A DNA stretch of 64,000 nt. Origin: Bradyrhizobium sp. SZCCHNS1050. GTDB taxonomy: Bacteria > Pseudomonadota > Alphaproteobacteria > Rhizobiales > Xanthobacteraceae. Of the stretch, positions 46,707 to 54,869 are shown one piece after another. Numbering within the stretch: the first letter of the stretch is position 1; each line of letters opens with the position of its first letter. The DNA lies in the NCBI RefSeq assembly GCF_032484785.1, contig NZ_JAUETR010000001.1, positions 3,661,501-3,725,500 on the forward strand. The letters run 5' to 3'. A program made the position numbers and the translations under genes. The notes beneath the pieces were generated by a model, which saw nothing but the letters and a program-made list of their open reading frames with translations, was not told the DNA's origin and did no database searches.

Positions 46707-47705
46707 CTAGATTTCCAACACAATTTTGCCAATATGTTGGCTCGTCTCCATGCGTGCATGCGCTTTGGCTGCATCTGCGAGGGGAAAGGTCGAGTCCATC
46801 AATGGCTTGATGCGGCCCTCGCGCAGGAACGGCATCACCTTGGCCTCGATCGCCGCCACCATCGCCGCCTTGTCGGCGTTGCTGCGCGGGCGCAGCGTGG
46901 ATCCGGTATGGGTCAGGCGCTTCACCATCAGCTTGACGAAATTGACTGACGCCTTGGGGCTGGCGAGGAAGGCGATCTGGACGATGCGGCCATCGGTGGC
47001 CGCGGCGTCGTAGTTGCGCTCGATGTAGTCGCCGCCGACCATGTCGAGGATGACGTTGGCGCCCTTGCCGCTGGTCGCTTCCTTGACCACGGCGACGAAG
47101 TCCTCCGTCTTGTAGTTGATGGCGCGGTCGGCGCCGAGCTTCACGCAGGCGTCGGCCTTGTCCTGCGAGCCGACGGTGACCAGCACCTTGGCGCCGAATG
47201 CCTTGCCGAGCTGGATCGCCATGGTGCCGATGCCGGAGGAGCCGCCATGCACCAGCAGGGTCTCGCCCGCCTTCAGGCCGCCGCGCTCGAACACGTTGTG
47301 CCAGACCGTCATCAGGGTCTCGGGCAGGGCGCCGGCTTCCAGGAGGGACAGCGCCGGCGGCACCGCCATCGCCTGCGCGTCTTGTGCGATGCAATATTGC
47401 GCATAGCCGCCGCCGGCGACCAGGGACATCACGGTGTCGCCGAGCTTGTGCCGGACGGCGCCCTCGCCGAGCGCCACGACCTCCCCGGCCACTTCCAGCC
47501 CCGGCAGGTCGCTGGCGCCGGGCGGCGGCGGATAGCTGCCGGAGCGCTGGGCGACATCGGGACGGTTAACGCCGGCGGCCTTCACCTTGATCAGGATCTC
47601 GCCGGGGCCGGGCTTGGGCACGGGCCGGGTTTCCGGCTTGAGCACCTCGGGTCCGCCCGGCTGGCTGATGGCGACCACGGTCATTTGCGCGGGCAGCTGT
47701 TCCAT
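46707..47705 (-). CDS. NAD(P)H quinone oxidoreductase (zinc-free MDR family)
   Basis: The 332-residue zinc-free medium-chain reductase has the A-A-G-V-N-R-P-D signature, G-L-E-V-A-G-E-V and the nucleotide-binding loop V-H-G-G-S-S-G-I-G. It fits the PIG3/TIGR02824 quinone oxidoreductase group that reduces quinones or enals with NADPH. The ATG at 47705 has AAGGA seven bases upstream. The frame upstream of it lacks similarity. It is divergent from the DUF1192 gene with an 87-base gap. Confidence 0.9.
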   Translation of the reverse strand: MEQLPAQMTVVAISQPGGPEVLKPETRPVPKPGPGEILIKVKAAGVNRPDVAQRSGSYPPPPGASDLPGLEVAGEVVALGEGAVRHKLGDTVMSLVAGGGYAQYCIAQDAQAMAVPPALSLLEAGALPETLMTVWHNVFERGGLKAGETLLVHGGSSGIGTMAIQLGKAFGAKVLVTVGSQDKADACVKLGADRAINYKTEDFVAVVKEATSGKGANVILDMVGGDYIERNYDAAATDGRIVQIAFLASPKASVNFVKLMVKRLTHTGSTLRPRSNADKAAMVAAIEAKVMPFLREGRIKPLMDSTFPLADAAKAHARMETSQHIGKIVLEI

Positions 47706-47792
47706 GAGAAATCCTTCGGCGAGGGCTGAAAGCGGGTGCTGCCGCGTGCTTAAGCCAGCCGGGGCATGGCTGGCAACCGGGAGGAGGGTGAG

Positions 47793-47984
47793 ATGGCGAA
47801 CGAGGACGACGATCGGCCGCGCAAGGCCGTTTCGCACGAGATCGGACAGGATCTGTCGATGCTGTCGGTCGAGGAGCTGACCAGCCGGGTGGCGCTGCTC
47901 CGGGCCGAGATCGAGCGCATCGAGCAGGCGGTGGCGAAAAAGCGCGCCTCGCGTGATGCCGCCGCCAGCATCTTCAAGTCGTGA
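47793..47984 (+). CDS. DUF1192 small protein
   Basis: The 63-residue, highly charged protein has a helical E-E-L-T-S-R-V-A-L-L-R-A-E-I-E-R-I-E core with heptad character. This matches DUF1192, a small alphaproteobacterial family of unknown role. A near-perfect GGAGGGTGAG precedes the ATG at 47793. An ATG at 47766 would add nine unsupported residues. Confidence 0.85.
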   Translation: MANEDDDRPRKAVSHEIGQDLSMLSVEELTSRVALLRAEIERIEQAVAKKRASRDAAASIFKS

Positions 47985-48084
47985 ACCTCGCGGCCGTAGA
48001 AACGCGGTCGGCCAGTGGCCGACATGGCTAACGAAGATTGAAAAATTTTCGCCATTTACGGTTGATTAAGCTTTCGCGTTTACA

Positions 48085-48187
48085 ACCGGAACCGTCCTCG
48101 TTTGGACACCGAGTGGCTCCTGTCCACTCTGTTTGACGCCTCCCTGTTATCAACTTCAAAGCCGCCGGAAACGGCGGCTCTTTTTTT
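48085..48187 (+). ncRNA. Candidate small RNA ending at a strong intrinsic terminator
   Basis: In the 613-base gap after the DUF1192 gene, a strong plus-strand terminator stands at 48160-48187, about 175 bases after the stop and far from any other gene. The 75 bases before it are GC-moderate and hold a GCCTCCCTG segment, resembling the CU-rich anti-Shine-Dalgarno loops of rhizobial sRNAs. The start is not visible; 48085 is a guess. It could instead be just the 3' UTR of the DUF1192 transcript. Confidence 0.25.
48160..48187 (+). terminator. Rho-independent terminator with GAAA tetraloop
   Basis: AGCCGCCG (48160-48167), loop GAAA, CGGCGGCT (48172-48179), followed by CTTTTTTT (48180-48187). This is a textbook stable intrinsic terminator on the plus strand. 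The rest of the gap to rcdA holds two further imperfect hairpins but no supported gene. Confidence 0.85.
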
Positions 48188-48597
48188 GCGCCCGCGCCGA
48201 GCCGGGCGAACCGGGCGGTCGCCCGTGGCGCGCTCCCCCATGCGCAGGCGGCGATCGTGGAACGAACGTCGTGCCGGCTCATTGCGCCCGTGCCGGTCTT
48301 CGGTCGCCAGCAGGTCAGGCGCGAAAATCCTGTGCGCCGCGGCAGGCGTGACGATCCTCGTTCGACGACTGCAAACTATTGCCGTGATCATGGTTGCTAG
48401 TTGAGCTGATCGTGCGACTCGGCCGCGATCGGCCGTGTTGCAGTCGCAAATGGTACGAGGGCACGGCATGGCCCACGCCGTGGAAACCATAAAAGGCGTT
48501 GCTGCTGGACTCTCGAAACCGGCCGCGCAATGATTTGTTCATCATACCGGCGACGTTGCCGGGTTGCGTAAACAGTCGCGTTTAAGAGGCGTTAACC
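48188..48597. other. Long non-coding stretch before rcdA
   Basis: About 400 bases without a supported gene. I see nested inverted segments around 48413-48446 (GCGACT/AGTCGC enclosing GGCCG/CGGCC) and CACGGC/GCCGTG near 48460. These may be leader structure for rcdA or a degraded repeat. Nothing more can be supported. Confidence 0.4.
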
Positions 48598-49110
48598 ATG
48601 TCGGACCGTTTGCTGGGCGATGGCGCTCTGGTTCAGTTCAACGAGCGGCTCACCAATTCTGCTGCATTCGGCGCGCTGTTCCGGGAAGGCATGGATCTGG
48701 TCGAGGAGACCGCCGCCTATCTCGATGGCGACGGCCGCAACGAGGCCAAGGCGCTCGACCGCGCCGTCAGCCTGACCTACGCGACCGAGAGCATGCGTCT
48801 CACCACCCGCCTGATGCAACTGGCGTCCTGGCTGCTCCTGCACCGCGCGGTGAAGGAGGGCGAGATGACCCTGAGCCAGGCCAACCGCGAGAAGACCAAG
48901 GTCAAGCTCACCGCCGCAGATCCCGGGCCGGATGATCTGCTGGAGAAGCTGCCGCAGCAGCTGCAGAGCCTGATCTCGCGCTCGATGAGCCTGCAGGTGC
49001 GGGTCCGCCGGCTCGACTCGACCATTCATTCCCCGCCGCCGGACCAGAGCGCGATCGGCAATCCGCTGGTGCCGCATCTCAACCGGCTGAAGGCCGCGTT
49101 CGAGCAGTAG
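48598..49110 (+). CDS. rcdA: RcdA-like DUF1465 protein (CtrA degradation adaptor family)
   Basis: The 170-residue helical protein matches the DUF1465/RcdA family. The hallmark is L-T-Y-A-T-E-S-M-R-L-T-T-R-L-M-Q-L-A-S-W-L-L. In Caulobacter, RcdA links substrates including CtrA to the ClpXP protease during the cell cycle. The Caulobacter protein is of similar length. AAGAGG lies nine bases before the ATG. The gene is alone, followed by a bidirectional terminator and rpmE on the other strand. A CtrA-type box is present elsewhere in this window (29276). Confidence 0.87.
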   Translation: MSDRLLGDGALVQFNERLTNSAAFGALFREGMDLVEETAAYLDGDGRNEAKALDRAVSLTYATESMRLTTRLMQLASWLLLHRAVKEGEMTLSQANREKTKVKLTAADPGPDDLLEKLPQQLQSLISRSMSLQVRVRRLDSTIHSPPPDQSAIGNPLVPHLNRLKAAFEQ

Positions 49111-49180
49111 GCGCCGGCATCGGGCGGCCCCGCCGGGCCGCTCCCCAGCCGAAGGTCTCGTTGCGACCAGCTCAGAAACA

Positions 49181-49208
49181 AAAACGCCCCCGTTTCCGGG
49201 GGCGTTTT
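49181..49208. terminator. Bidirectional terminator between rcdA and rpmE
   Basis: AAAACGCCCCC (49181-49191) and GGGGGCGTTTT (49198-49208) enclose a small loop. Each side ends in a run of T on its own strand, giving a symmetrical intrinsic terminator for both convergent genes. Confidence 0.85.
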
Positions 49209-49266
49209 GCTGTGAGCTCTCGATCAGGCGCAGGCCAGGAAGGCCGGTGCCGAGGGCAAGAAGGCA

Positions 49267-49494
49267 TCAATCCTTCTTGAGGAAGCCCTGGAACTTCTTC
49301 TGGAAGCGCGAGACACGGCCGCCGCGATCCATGATCTGCTGGGTGCCACCGGTCCAGGCCGGGTGCGACTTGGGGTCGATGTCGAGGTTGAGCTTGTCGC
49401 CCTCTTTGCCCCAGGTCGAGCGGGTCTGGTACTCGGTGCCATCGGTCATCACGACCGTAATCGTATGATAATTCGGGTGAATGTCGGCTTTCAT
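49267..49494 (-). CDS. rpmE: 50S ribosomal protein L31
   Basis: The 75-residue protein reads [10 protein letters not shown], then S-T-W-G-K-E-G and H-P-A-W-T-G, all typical of L31. It has no cysteine, so it is the zinc-independent form or has lost the metal site. AGGAT lies before the ATG at 49494. It is a single gene transcribed toward rcdA. Confidence 0.95.
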   Translation of the reverse strand: MKADIHPNYHTITVVMTDGTEYQTRSTWGKEGDKLNLDIDPKSHPAWTGGTQQIMDRGGRVSRFQKKFQGFLKKD

Positions 49495-49717
49495 GGCTGA
49501 TCCTACGGCACGATGCGAAGACATGATGCGACGCGGCCGCGCCTGATCCTGTCGTCACTGAAGGGGGACAATTGGCGCGCTCTATAGCCCAAGGTTCTGC
49601 CCAAAACAAGCCAAGGTCGCGGATGAACACCTTGGTACGTTTCCGGATTTGCCAAGCCCGGCCCGGCGGGCCTATCAGGACGGCAGATCGGTATTTGGAA
49701 GAATTCTCAGGTGGCCC

Positions 49718-51574
49718 ATGAGCGCAGTGGAACGGCTTGACGAGCGGCAGGGCGCTGCCCCAGGGCAGGATCCGGTTGGAGATGCCGTTGCGGCCGTCGA
49801 GGCATTGGCCGAGCCGGCAAGCCCTGTGCGGCGCTCGAAGCTGCGCCCGCTGTTGGCGCTGTCTCCCTATGTCCTGCGCTATCGCGGCCGCGCCCTGCTG
49901 GCGCTGATCGCGCTCACGGTCGCGGCCCTGACCACGCTTCTGGTGCCGATCGCGGTCCGCCGCATGATCGATTTCGGCTTCACGCCGAAAGGCATCGAGC
50001 TGATCAACAGCTATTTCAGCGTCATGATCGCCGTCGTGGCGGTGCTCGCGCTGGCAAGCGCGGCCCGCTACTACCTCGTCATGACGATCGGCGAGCGCAT
50101 CGTCGCCGATCTCCGGCGCGACGTGTTCGCGCATCTGATGTCGCTGTCGCCGTCCTTCTTCGATTCCGCGCGCTCCGGCGAGCTGGTGTCGCGGCTCACC
50201 GCCGACACCACCCAGATCAAATCGGCGGCGGGCGCCTCCGTGTCCATCGCGCTGCGCAATCTGCTGCTGTTCATCGGCGCCACCGCGATGATGGTGATCA
50301 CGAGCCCGAAGCTGTCCGGCTTCGTGCTGCTGGCGATCCCGCTGATCGTGCTGCCGCTGGTGGCGTTCGGGCGCTGGGTCCGGCGGCTGTCGCGCAACGC
50401 CCAGGACACGCTCGCCGACGCCTCGGCCTATGCGTCCGAGCTGATCGGCTCGATCCGGACGGTGCAGGCCTATACCAGCGAGAGGCTCGCGGCGGCGCGT
50501 TTCGGCGGCGAGGTCGAGCAGGCCTACGAGGCGGCGCGGATCTCGACCCAGGCGCGCGGCGTGCTCACCGCGATCATCATCTTCATCGTGTTCTCCAGCG
50601 TCGTCGCGATCCTCTGGGTCGGCTCCCACGACGTGCTGACCGGTGCGATCAGCGCCGGACGGCTCGGTCAGTTCGTGCTCTACGCGGCCTTCGCGGCCGC
50701 CGGGCTCGGCCAGCTCTCGGAGGTCTGGGGCGAAGTGTCGGCGGCGTCCGGCGCCGCCGAGCGGCTGTTCGAGCTGTTGCACGTGCAGCCGGAAATCACG
50801 GCGCCGGCGCAGCCGCGCCCGATGCCGGAGCCGGCGCGTGGCGACCTCGGCTTCGAGCGGGTCAGCTTCGCCTATCCGGGTCGCCCCGATGTCCGCGTCC
50901 TCGATGACGTCTCGTTTGCGATCCGCGCCGGTGAGAAGGTCGCGATCGTCGGCCCCTCCGGCGCCGGCAAGAGCACGCTGTTCCATCTTCTGCTGCGCTT
51001 TTACGATCCCGCCTCCGGCTCGATCTCGTTCGACGGTGTGCCGGTGCGCGCGGCCGACCCGCGCAGGATGCGCGAGCGCATCGCGCTGGTGCCGCAGGAA
51101 TCCGTGGTGTTCGCCGCCAGTGCGCGCGAGAACATCCGCTTCGGCCGGCCGGAGGCGACCGACGCCGAGGTCGAGCGCGCCGCCGATCTCGCTCATGCCA
51201 GCGAATTCATCCGCCGCTTGCCGGACGGCTTCGACACCTCGCTCGGCGAGCGCGGCGTCACGCTCTCGGGCGGCCAGCGCCAGCGCATCGCCATCGCGCG
51301 CGCCATCCTGCGCGATGCGCCGCTGCTGCTGCTCGACGAGGCGACCTCGGCGCTCGACGCCGAGAGCGAGACGCTGGTGCAGACCGCGCTCGAGGGGCTG
51401 ATGAAGGACCGTACCACCCTGGTGATCGCGCATCGCCTCGCGACGGTGCTGTCCTGCGACCGCATCCTGGTCATGGATCGCGGCCGCATCGTCGAGCAGG
51501 GCACCCACACGTCGCTGGTTGCGGCCAACGGTCTCTATGCGCGGCTGGCCCGGCTGCAGTTCGAGGGCGTGTAG
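49718..51574 (+). CDS. ABC exporter, fused permease-ATPase (MsbA/BmrA-like)
   Basis: The 618-residue half-transporter has a leader of about 55 residues, six helices with the F-F-D-S-A-R-S-G-E-L-V-S-R-L coupling loop, and an ATPase with Walker A G-P-S-G-A-G-K-S (412-419). L-S-G-G-Q-R-Q-R-I and L-L-L-L-D-E-A-T-S-A-L-D follow. It works as a homodimer exporting a lipid, drug or other hydrophobic molecule. The ATG at 49718 has AGGTGG before it; earlier in-frame codons lack support. No partner gene suggests the substrate. Confidence 0.92.
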   Translation: MSAVERLDERQGAAPGQDPVGDAVAAVEALAEPASPVRRSKLRPLLALSPYVLRYRGRALLALIALTVAALTTLLVPIAVRRMIDFGFTPKGIELINSYFSVMIAVVAVLALASAARYYLVMTIGERIVADLRRDVFAHLMSLSPSFFDSARSGELVSRLTADTTQIKSAAGASVSIALRNLLLFIGATAMMVITSPKLSGFVLLAIPLIVLPLVAFGRWVRRLSRNAQDTLADASAYASELIGSIRTVQAYTSERLAAARFGGEVEQAYEAARISTQARGVLTAIIIFIVFSSVVAILWVGSHDVLTGAISAGRLGQFVLYAAFAAAGLGQLSEVWGEVSAASGAAERLFELLHVQPEITAPAQPRPMPEPARGDLGFERVSFAYPGRPDVRVLDDVSFAIRAGEKVAIVGPSGAGKSTLFHLLLRFYDPASGSISFDGVPVRAADPRRMRERIALVPQESVVFAASARENIRFGRPEATDAEVERAADLAHASEFIRRLPDGFDTSLGERGVTLSGGQRQRIAIARAILRDAPLLLLDEATSALDAESETLVQTALEGLMKDRTTLVIAHRLATVLSCDRILVMDRGRIVEQGTHTSLVAANGLYARLARLQFEGV

Positions 51575-51721
51575 TTCCTGCAACACCGTGGACGGCCGGC
51601 AACACCCTCGGAATTCTCGTTCCCGACCCTGCAACCTTTCTCCCGCCTTGTACGTTCCCTGCCGGAACAGATGGCGCGCCGCTCGTAGCAGGCGTGCCGG
51701 GTCCCAACAGGAGCAACGGAC

Positions 51722-51922
51722 ATGCCTTATCGTCGTGGCAGTTTTGCCCTCACGCCGCCCTCGTTCGTCATCTTCGCAATTGCGCTGGTGCTCGCCCTCG
51801 TCGCGATGCTCGCGCACTACATGCACGCCTCGGTGCCGCTGCTGTCGGCCGCCCACGCCTTCGACGCGCTGGCGATCGCGTTCGTGGTGCTGACGATCGG
51901 TGTGCTGTTTCGCGGCGTTTGA
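51722..51922 (+). CDS. Small two-helix membrane protein
   Basis: The 66-residue protein has two hydrophobic stretches (about 15-33 and 45-62) and a basic N-tail, M-P-Y-R-R-G. AGGAG lies eight bases before the ATG, which supports real translation. I do not recognise a family. It lies 147 bases after the ABC exporter on the same strand. Confidence 0.65.
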   Translation: MPYRRGSFALTPPSFVIFAIALVLALVAMLAHYMHASVPLLSAAHAFDALAIAFVVLTIGVLFRGV

Positions 51923-52009
51923 GGACAATACGAAACGGGTCGAGCAGAGAAGTCGTTAGCTCCCTGCGCCAGCAATTGTGTGAATAGAAATCGCGGCGCG
52001 CTCGGTGCA

Positions 52010-52140
52010 CCTCGCCCCGCGTGCGGGGAGAGGTCGGATTGCATCGTCAGATGCAATCCGGGTGAGGGGGGCTCTCCGCACGGTCGGTGCGCGTGGCTGC
52101 CCCTCACCCCAACACTCTCCCCGTAAGAACGGGGAGAGGG
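52010..52140. repeat. Palindromic repeat with nested hairpins, GCGGGGAGAGG family
   Basis: Three stacked hairpins are visible: CTCGCCCCGC/GCGGGGAGAG (52011 onward), GGATTGCAT/ATGCAATCC (from 52036) and CTCTCCCCGT/ACGGGGAGAG (to 52139). GGTGAGGGG and CCCCTCACC also pair around the middle. The element lies between convergent genes and is a common dispersed rhizobial repeat type. Confidence 0.75.
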
Positions 52141-52149
52141 AGCGCAGCG

Positions 52150-52632
52150 TCATTGCGGCACCATCTCGGATTCAACAGATTGTGTTGGCATCCACACCAT
52201 CCGCAGCACGGGACGGCCCGAGGTCGGGTTGACGTCCTCGCCGGCTTCAATGAAGCCGTTGCGCTTGTAGAAGCGGATCGCGCGCGCGTTGTCTTTGTTC
52301 ACAAGCAGCGTGATGCCGTGAGGTGATCGCTCCTTCGCTGCATCGACCAACTGAGTAGCGAGCGGCGAGCCCCAATGCTCGGGCGAGACGACCAGCTGAT
52401 CGAGATAGCCCGTCGCATCGATCGTGACGAACCCGGCGAGCACGCCCTCCGCCTCGGCCACGATCACATCGGCCTTCGGCACCAGCTCGCTGCGCCAGCG
52501 TTCGCGCCACCACGGAACGCGCGCGGCGAAGTCGATGGCGGGATAGGCGAGCTGCCACGTCTCCTGCCACAGCGCGATTGCCGCGTCCTCGTCGTCGGCG
52601 CGATAGGGGCGCAGGGTGGAGCTCGACGTCAC
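52150..52632 (-). CDS. GNAT-family N-acetyltransferase
   Basis: This 160-residue acetyltransferase has the L-D-Q-L-V-V-S-P-E-H-W-G strand and acetyl-CoA loop, then N-A-R-A-I-R-F-Y-K-R-N-G-F in the final motif. Its start overlaps the stop of the upstream OmpA-like gene by four bases, so it is co-translated with the MotA/OmpA-like pair. The substrate is unknown; a link to that envelope complex is possible but unproven. Confidence 0.88.
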   Translation of the reverse strand: MTSSSTLRPYRADDEDAAIALWQETWQLAYPAIDFAARVPWWRERWRSELVPKADVIVAEAEGVLAGFVTIDATGYLDQLVVSPEHWGSPLATQLVDAAKERSPHGITLLVNKDNARAIRFYKRNGFIEAGEDVNPTSGRPVLRMVWMPTQSVESEMVPQ

Positions 52633-53657
52633 CGCTCCGTCAGCTTCAGCTCGATACGCCGGTTGCGGCGGAAGGCGTCCTCTGTGTTCGCGGGGTCGAG
52701 CGGCTGGAATTCGGCGAAGCCCGCCGCGACCAGGCGCTGCGCCGGCACGCCGAGCGAGATCAGATACTGCACCACCGAGATGGCGCGCGCCGAGGACAAC
52801 TCCCAGTTCGACTTGAACACCGGGCTGTTGATCGGACGAACGTCGGTGTGGCCGTCGACCCGCAGCACCCAGGAGATCTCAGCGGGGATCTGCTTGTCGA
52901 GATCGACCAGCGCCGTCGCCACCGAGTTCAGCTCCTGCTGGCCCTCGGGCAGCAGGGTGGCTTGCCCCGTGTCGAAGAACACCTCGGACTGGAACACGAA
53001 GCGGTCGCCGACGACGCGAATGTCGGGACGGTTGCCGAGGATGGCGCGCAGCCGGCCGAAGAACTCCGAGCGGTACCGGGTCAGCTCCTGGACCCGCTGC
53101 GCCAGCGCGACGTTGAGGCGCGAGCCGAGATCGGCGATGCGGCTCTGCGATTCCTTGTCGCGCTTCTCCGAGGCATCGAGCGCATCCTCGAGCGCGGCGA
53201 GCTGGCGGCGCAGTGCGCTGATCTGCTGGTTGAGCACCTCGATCTGGGCCAGCGCCCGCGCCGTGACCTGCTTCTCGGAGTCGAGTGCCCGGTTGAGTTC
53301 GTTGGCGCGGCCGGCGGCATTGCTGCCGGCATTGGCGAGCCCGTCATAGAGGCCCTTGACGCGGTCGCGCTCAGCTTCGGCGCTTGCGAGCCCGGCGCGC
53401 AGTTGCGCAACCTGGTCGTCCAGCGAGAGCTTGCCGAGCTTCTCCAGGGACAGCATCTCGTTGAGCTGCGCGATCTTGGCGTTGAGTTGCTCCAGCGCCT
53501 TGTCCTTGCCGGTGACCTCCTGCGACAGGAAGAACTGCACCACCAGGAACACGGTCAGCAGGAACACGATCGACAGCACCAGCGTCGACAGCGCATCGAC
53601 GAAGCCCGGCCAGTAGTTGAGGCCGGAATCTCCACGGCGGGTACGGGCAAGCGCCAT
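52629..53657 (-). CDS. OmpA/MotB-like peptidoglycan-binding protein with long coiled coil
   Basis: This 342-residue protein has a single N-terminal helix (about 18-45, Y-W-P-G-F-V-D-A-L-S-T-L-V), with the aspartate placed as in MotB/TolR-type ion channels. A coiled coil follows (about 48-185). The C-terminal OmpA domain (from about 215) has V-D-G-H-T-D-V-R-P and L-S-S-A-R-A. It would anchor to peptidoglycan. It lies 42 bases downstream of the MotA-like gene. No flagellar gene is near, so it is a non-flagellar stator-like unit. Confidence 0.88.
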   Translation of the reverse strand: MALARTRRGDSGLNYWPGFVDALSTLVLSIVFLLTVFLVVQFFLSQEVTGKDKALEQLNAKIAQLNEMLSLEKLGKLSLDDQVAQLRAGLASAEAERDRVKGLYDGLANAGSNAAGRANELNRALDSEKQVTARALAQIEVLNQQISALRRQLAALEDALDASEKRDKESQSRIADLGSRLNVALAQRVQELTRYRSEFFGRLRAILGNRPDIRVVGDRFVFQSEVFFDTGQATLLPEGQQELNSVATALVDLDKQIPAEISWVLRVDGHTDVRPINSPVFKSNWELSSARAISVVQYLISLGVPAQRLVAAGFAEFQPLDPANTEDAFRRNRRIELKLTER

Positions 53658-53699
53658 TCAGCGTCTCCTAGTTCGTCTTCGGCCGGCCGGCGGAGCAGC

Positions 53700-54701
53700 T
53701 CAACTCTTCTCGGTCTGCCGCGCCAGCCGCTCCAGCAGCCGCTTGATCTCGCGGTTCTGCTCGCCCTGGCCATCGGCCCATTCGCGGATCATCTGCTGCT
53801 CGGTGCGCATGTGCCCGACCAGGCCCTGGATCGCCTCGGCGAGGTTGGCCATCGCCGCGGTGGCGCCGCGGTTGGAGCCGTCCTCCAAGGCGGTGCGCAG
53901 CCGCTCGATGGCAACCGAGAGGTCGGCACCGGTGTCGCCGCTGCCGCCATATTCCCGCACGGTGCCAGCGAGCCAGTCCTCCAGATCGGTATAGAAGCGG
54001 TTCTGCGCCTGGCTCGATTGCAGGTCGAGGAAACCGAGGATCAGCGAGCCGGCGAGGCCGAACAGCGAGGACGAGAACGAGATGCCCATGCCGCCCAGCG
54101 GCGCGGCAAGGCCGCCCTTCAGCGTATCGAACAGCGCGCCGGCGTCGCCACCGACCTTGAGCCCCTCGATCACCTTGCCGACCGAGCCGACCGTTTCGAT
54201 CAGGCCCCAGAACGTGCCGAGCAGGCCCAGGAACACCAGGAGGCCGGTCATGTAGCGCGAGATGTCGCGGGCCTCGTCGAGCCGGGTGGCGATCGAGTCG
54301 AGCAGGTGCCGCATGGTCTGCTGCGAGATCGACATTCGCCCCGAGCGCTCGCGGCCGAGGATCGCGGCCATCGGCGCCAGCAGGACCGGGTGGCGAGGCA
54401 CCGCCAGGCCGGGATCGGCGATGCGGAAATTGTTGACCCAGGACACTTCCGGATAGAGCCGGACCACCTGGCGGAACGCCAGGATGACGCCGATCAACAG
54501 TACCGCCCCGATCAGCGCGTTCAGGCCGGGATTGGCGAAGAACGCCAGGATGATCTGCTTGTACAGCACGACACCGACCAGGGCGCACAGCACCAGGAAG
54601 ACCAGCATCCGCACCAGGAAGATCCGGGGCGTGGACAGCTTGGTCGGTTCGAGATCCATCGCGGAGCGGGAAGGGGAGCCTTGAGGCATTGTCGATGACA
54701 T
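53700..54701 (-). CDS. MotA/TolQ/ExbB-like inner-membrane protein
   Basis: The roughly 333-residue protein has two helices at about 25-80, a cytoplasmic domain and two more helices around L-G-L-L-G-T-F-W-G-L and G-M-G-I-S-F-S-S-S-L-F-G-L-A. That is the pore signature of MotA/TolQ/ExbB. It would form the ion channel with the OmpA-like partner next to it. I chose an ATG at 54701; a GTG at 54731 would add ten residues. The pair is conserved-looking but has no assigned role here. Confidence 0.85.
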   Translation of the reverse strand: MSSTMPQGSPSRSAMDLEPTKLSTPRIFLVRMLVFLVLCALVGVVLYKQIILAFFANPGLNALIGAVLLIGVILAFRQVVRLYPEVSWVNNFRIADPGLAVPRHPVLLAPMAAILGRERSGRMSISQQTMRHLLDSIATRLDEARDISRYMTGLLVFLGLLGTFWGLIETVGSVGKVIEGLKVGGDAGALFDTLKGGLAAPLGGMGISFSSSLFGLAGSLILGFLDLQSSQAQNRFYTDLEDWLAGTVREYGGSGDTGADLSVAIERLRTALEDGSNRGATAAMANLAEAIQGLVGHMRTEQQMIREWADGQGEQNREIKRLLERLARQTEKS

Positions 54702-54869
54702 CCGTTGCGGGGACCGGTCCCTGAAATCCACTATGGCACAGCAGCAGCGGGAAAAAAGCCGCGATCAGCGCAATCCCGTCCCTGCGCGGAACTATGGCTG
54801 AAACCGGCGGGCATCCGCGGCGTAGTTAGTCCCGTGGCTCATATCTAACGGGAACGCCCTGGCTTTGTC

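Noticed and set aside
48582..48595. TTAA-N6-TTAA next to the rcdA start, considered as a CtrA site
   Set aside because: The spacer is six, not seven, and the AAGAGG between the half-sites fits better as the ribosome-binding site.
52629..54701. Zorya anti-phage system
   Set aside because: Only ZorA/ZorB-like architecture is present. No ZorC, ZorD or ZorE-like gene lies nearby, and the neighbours are housekeeping genes.
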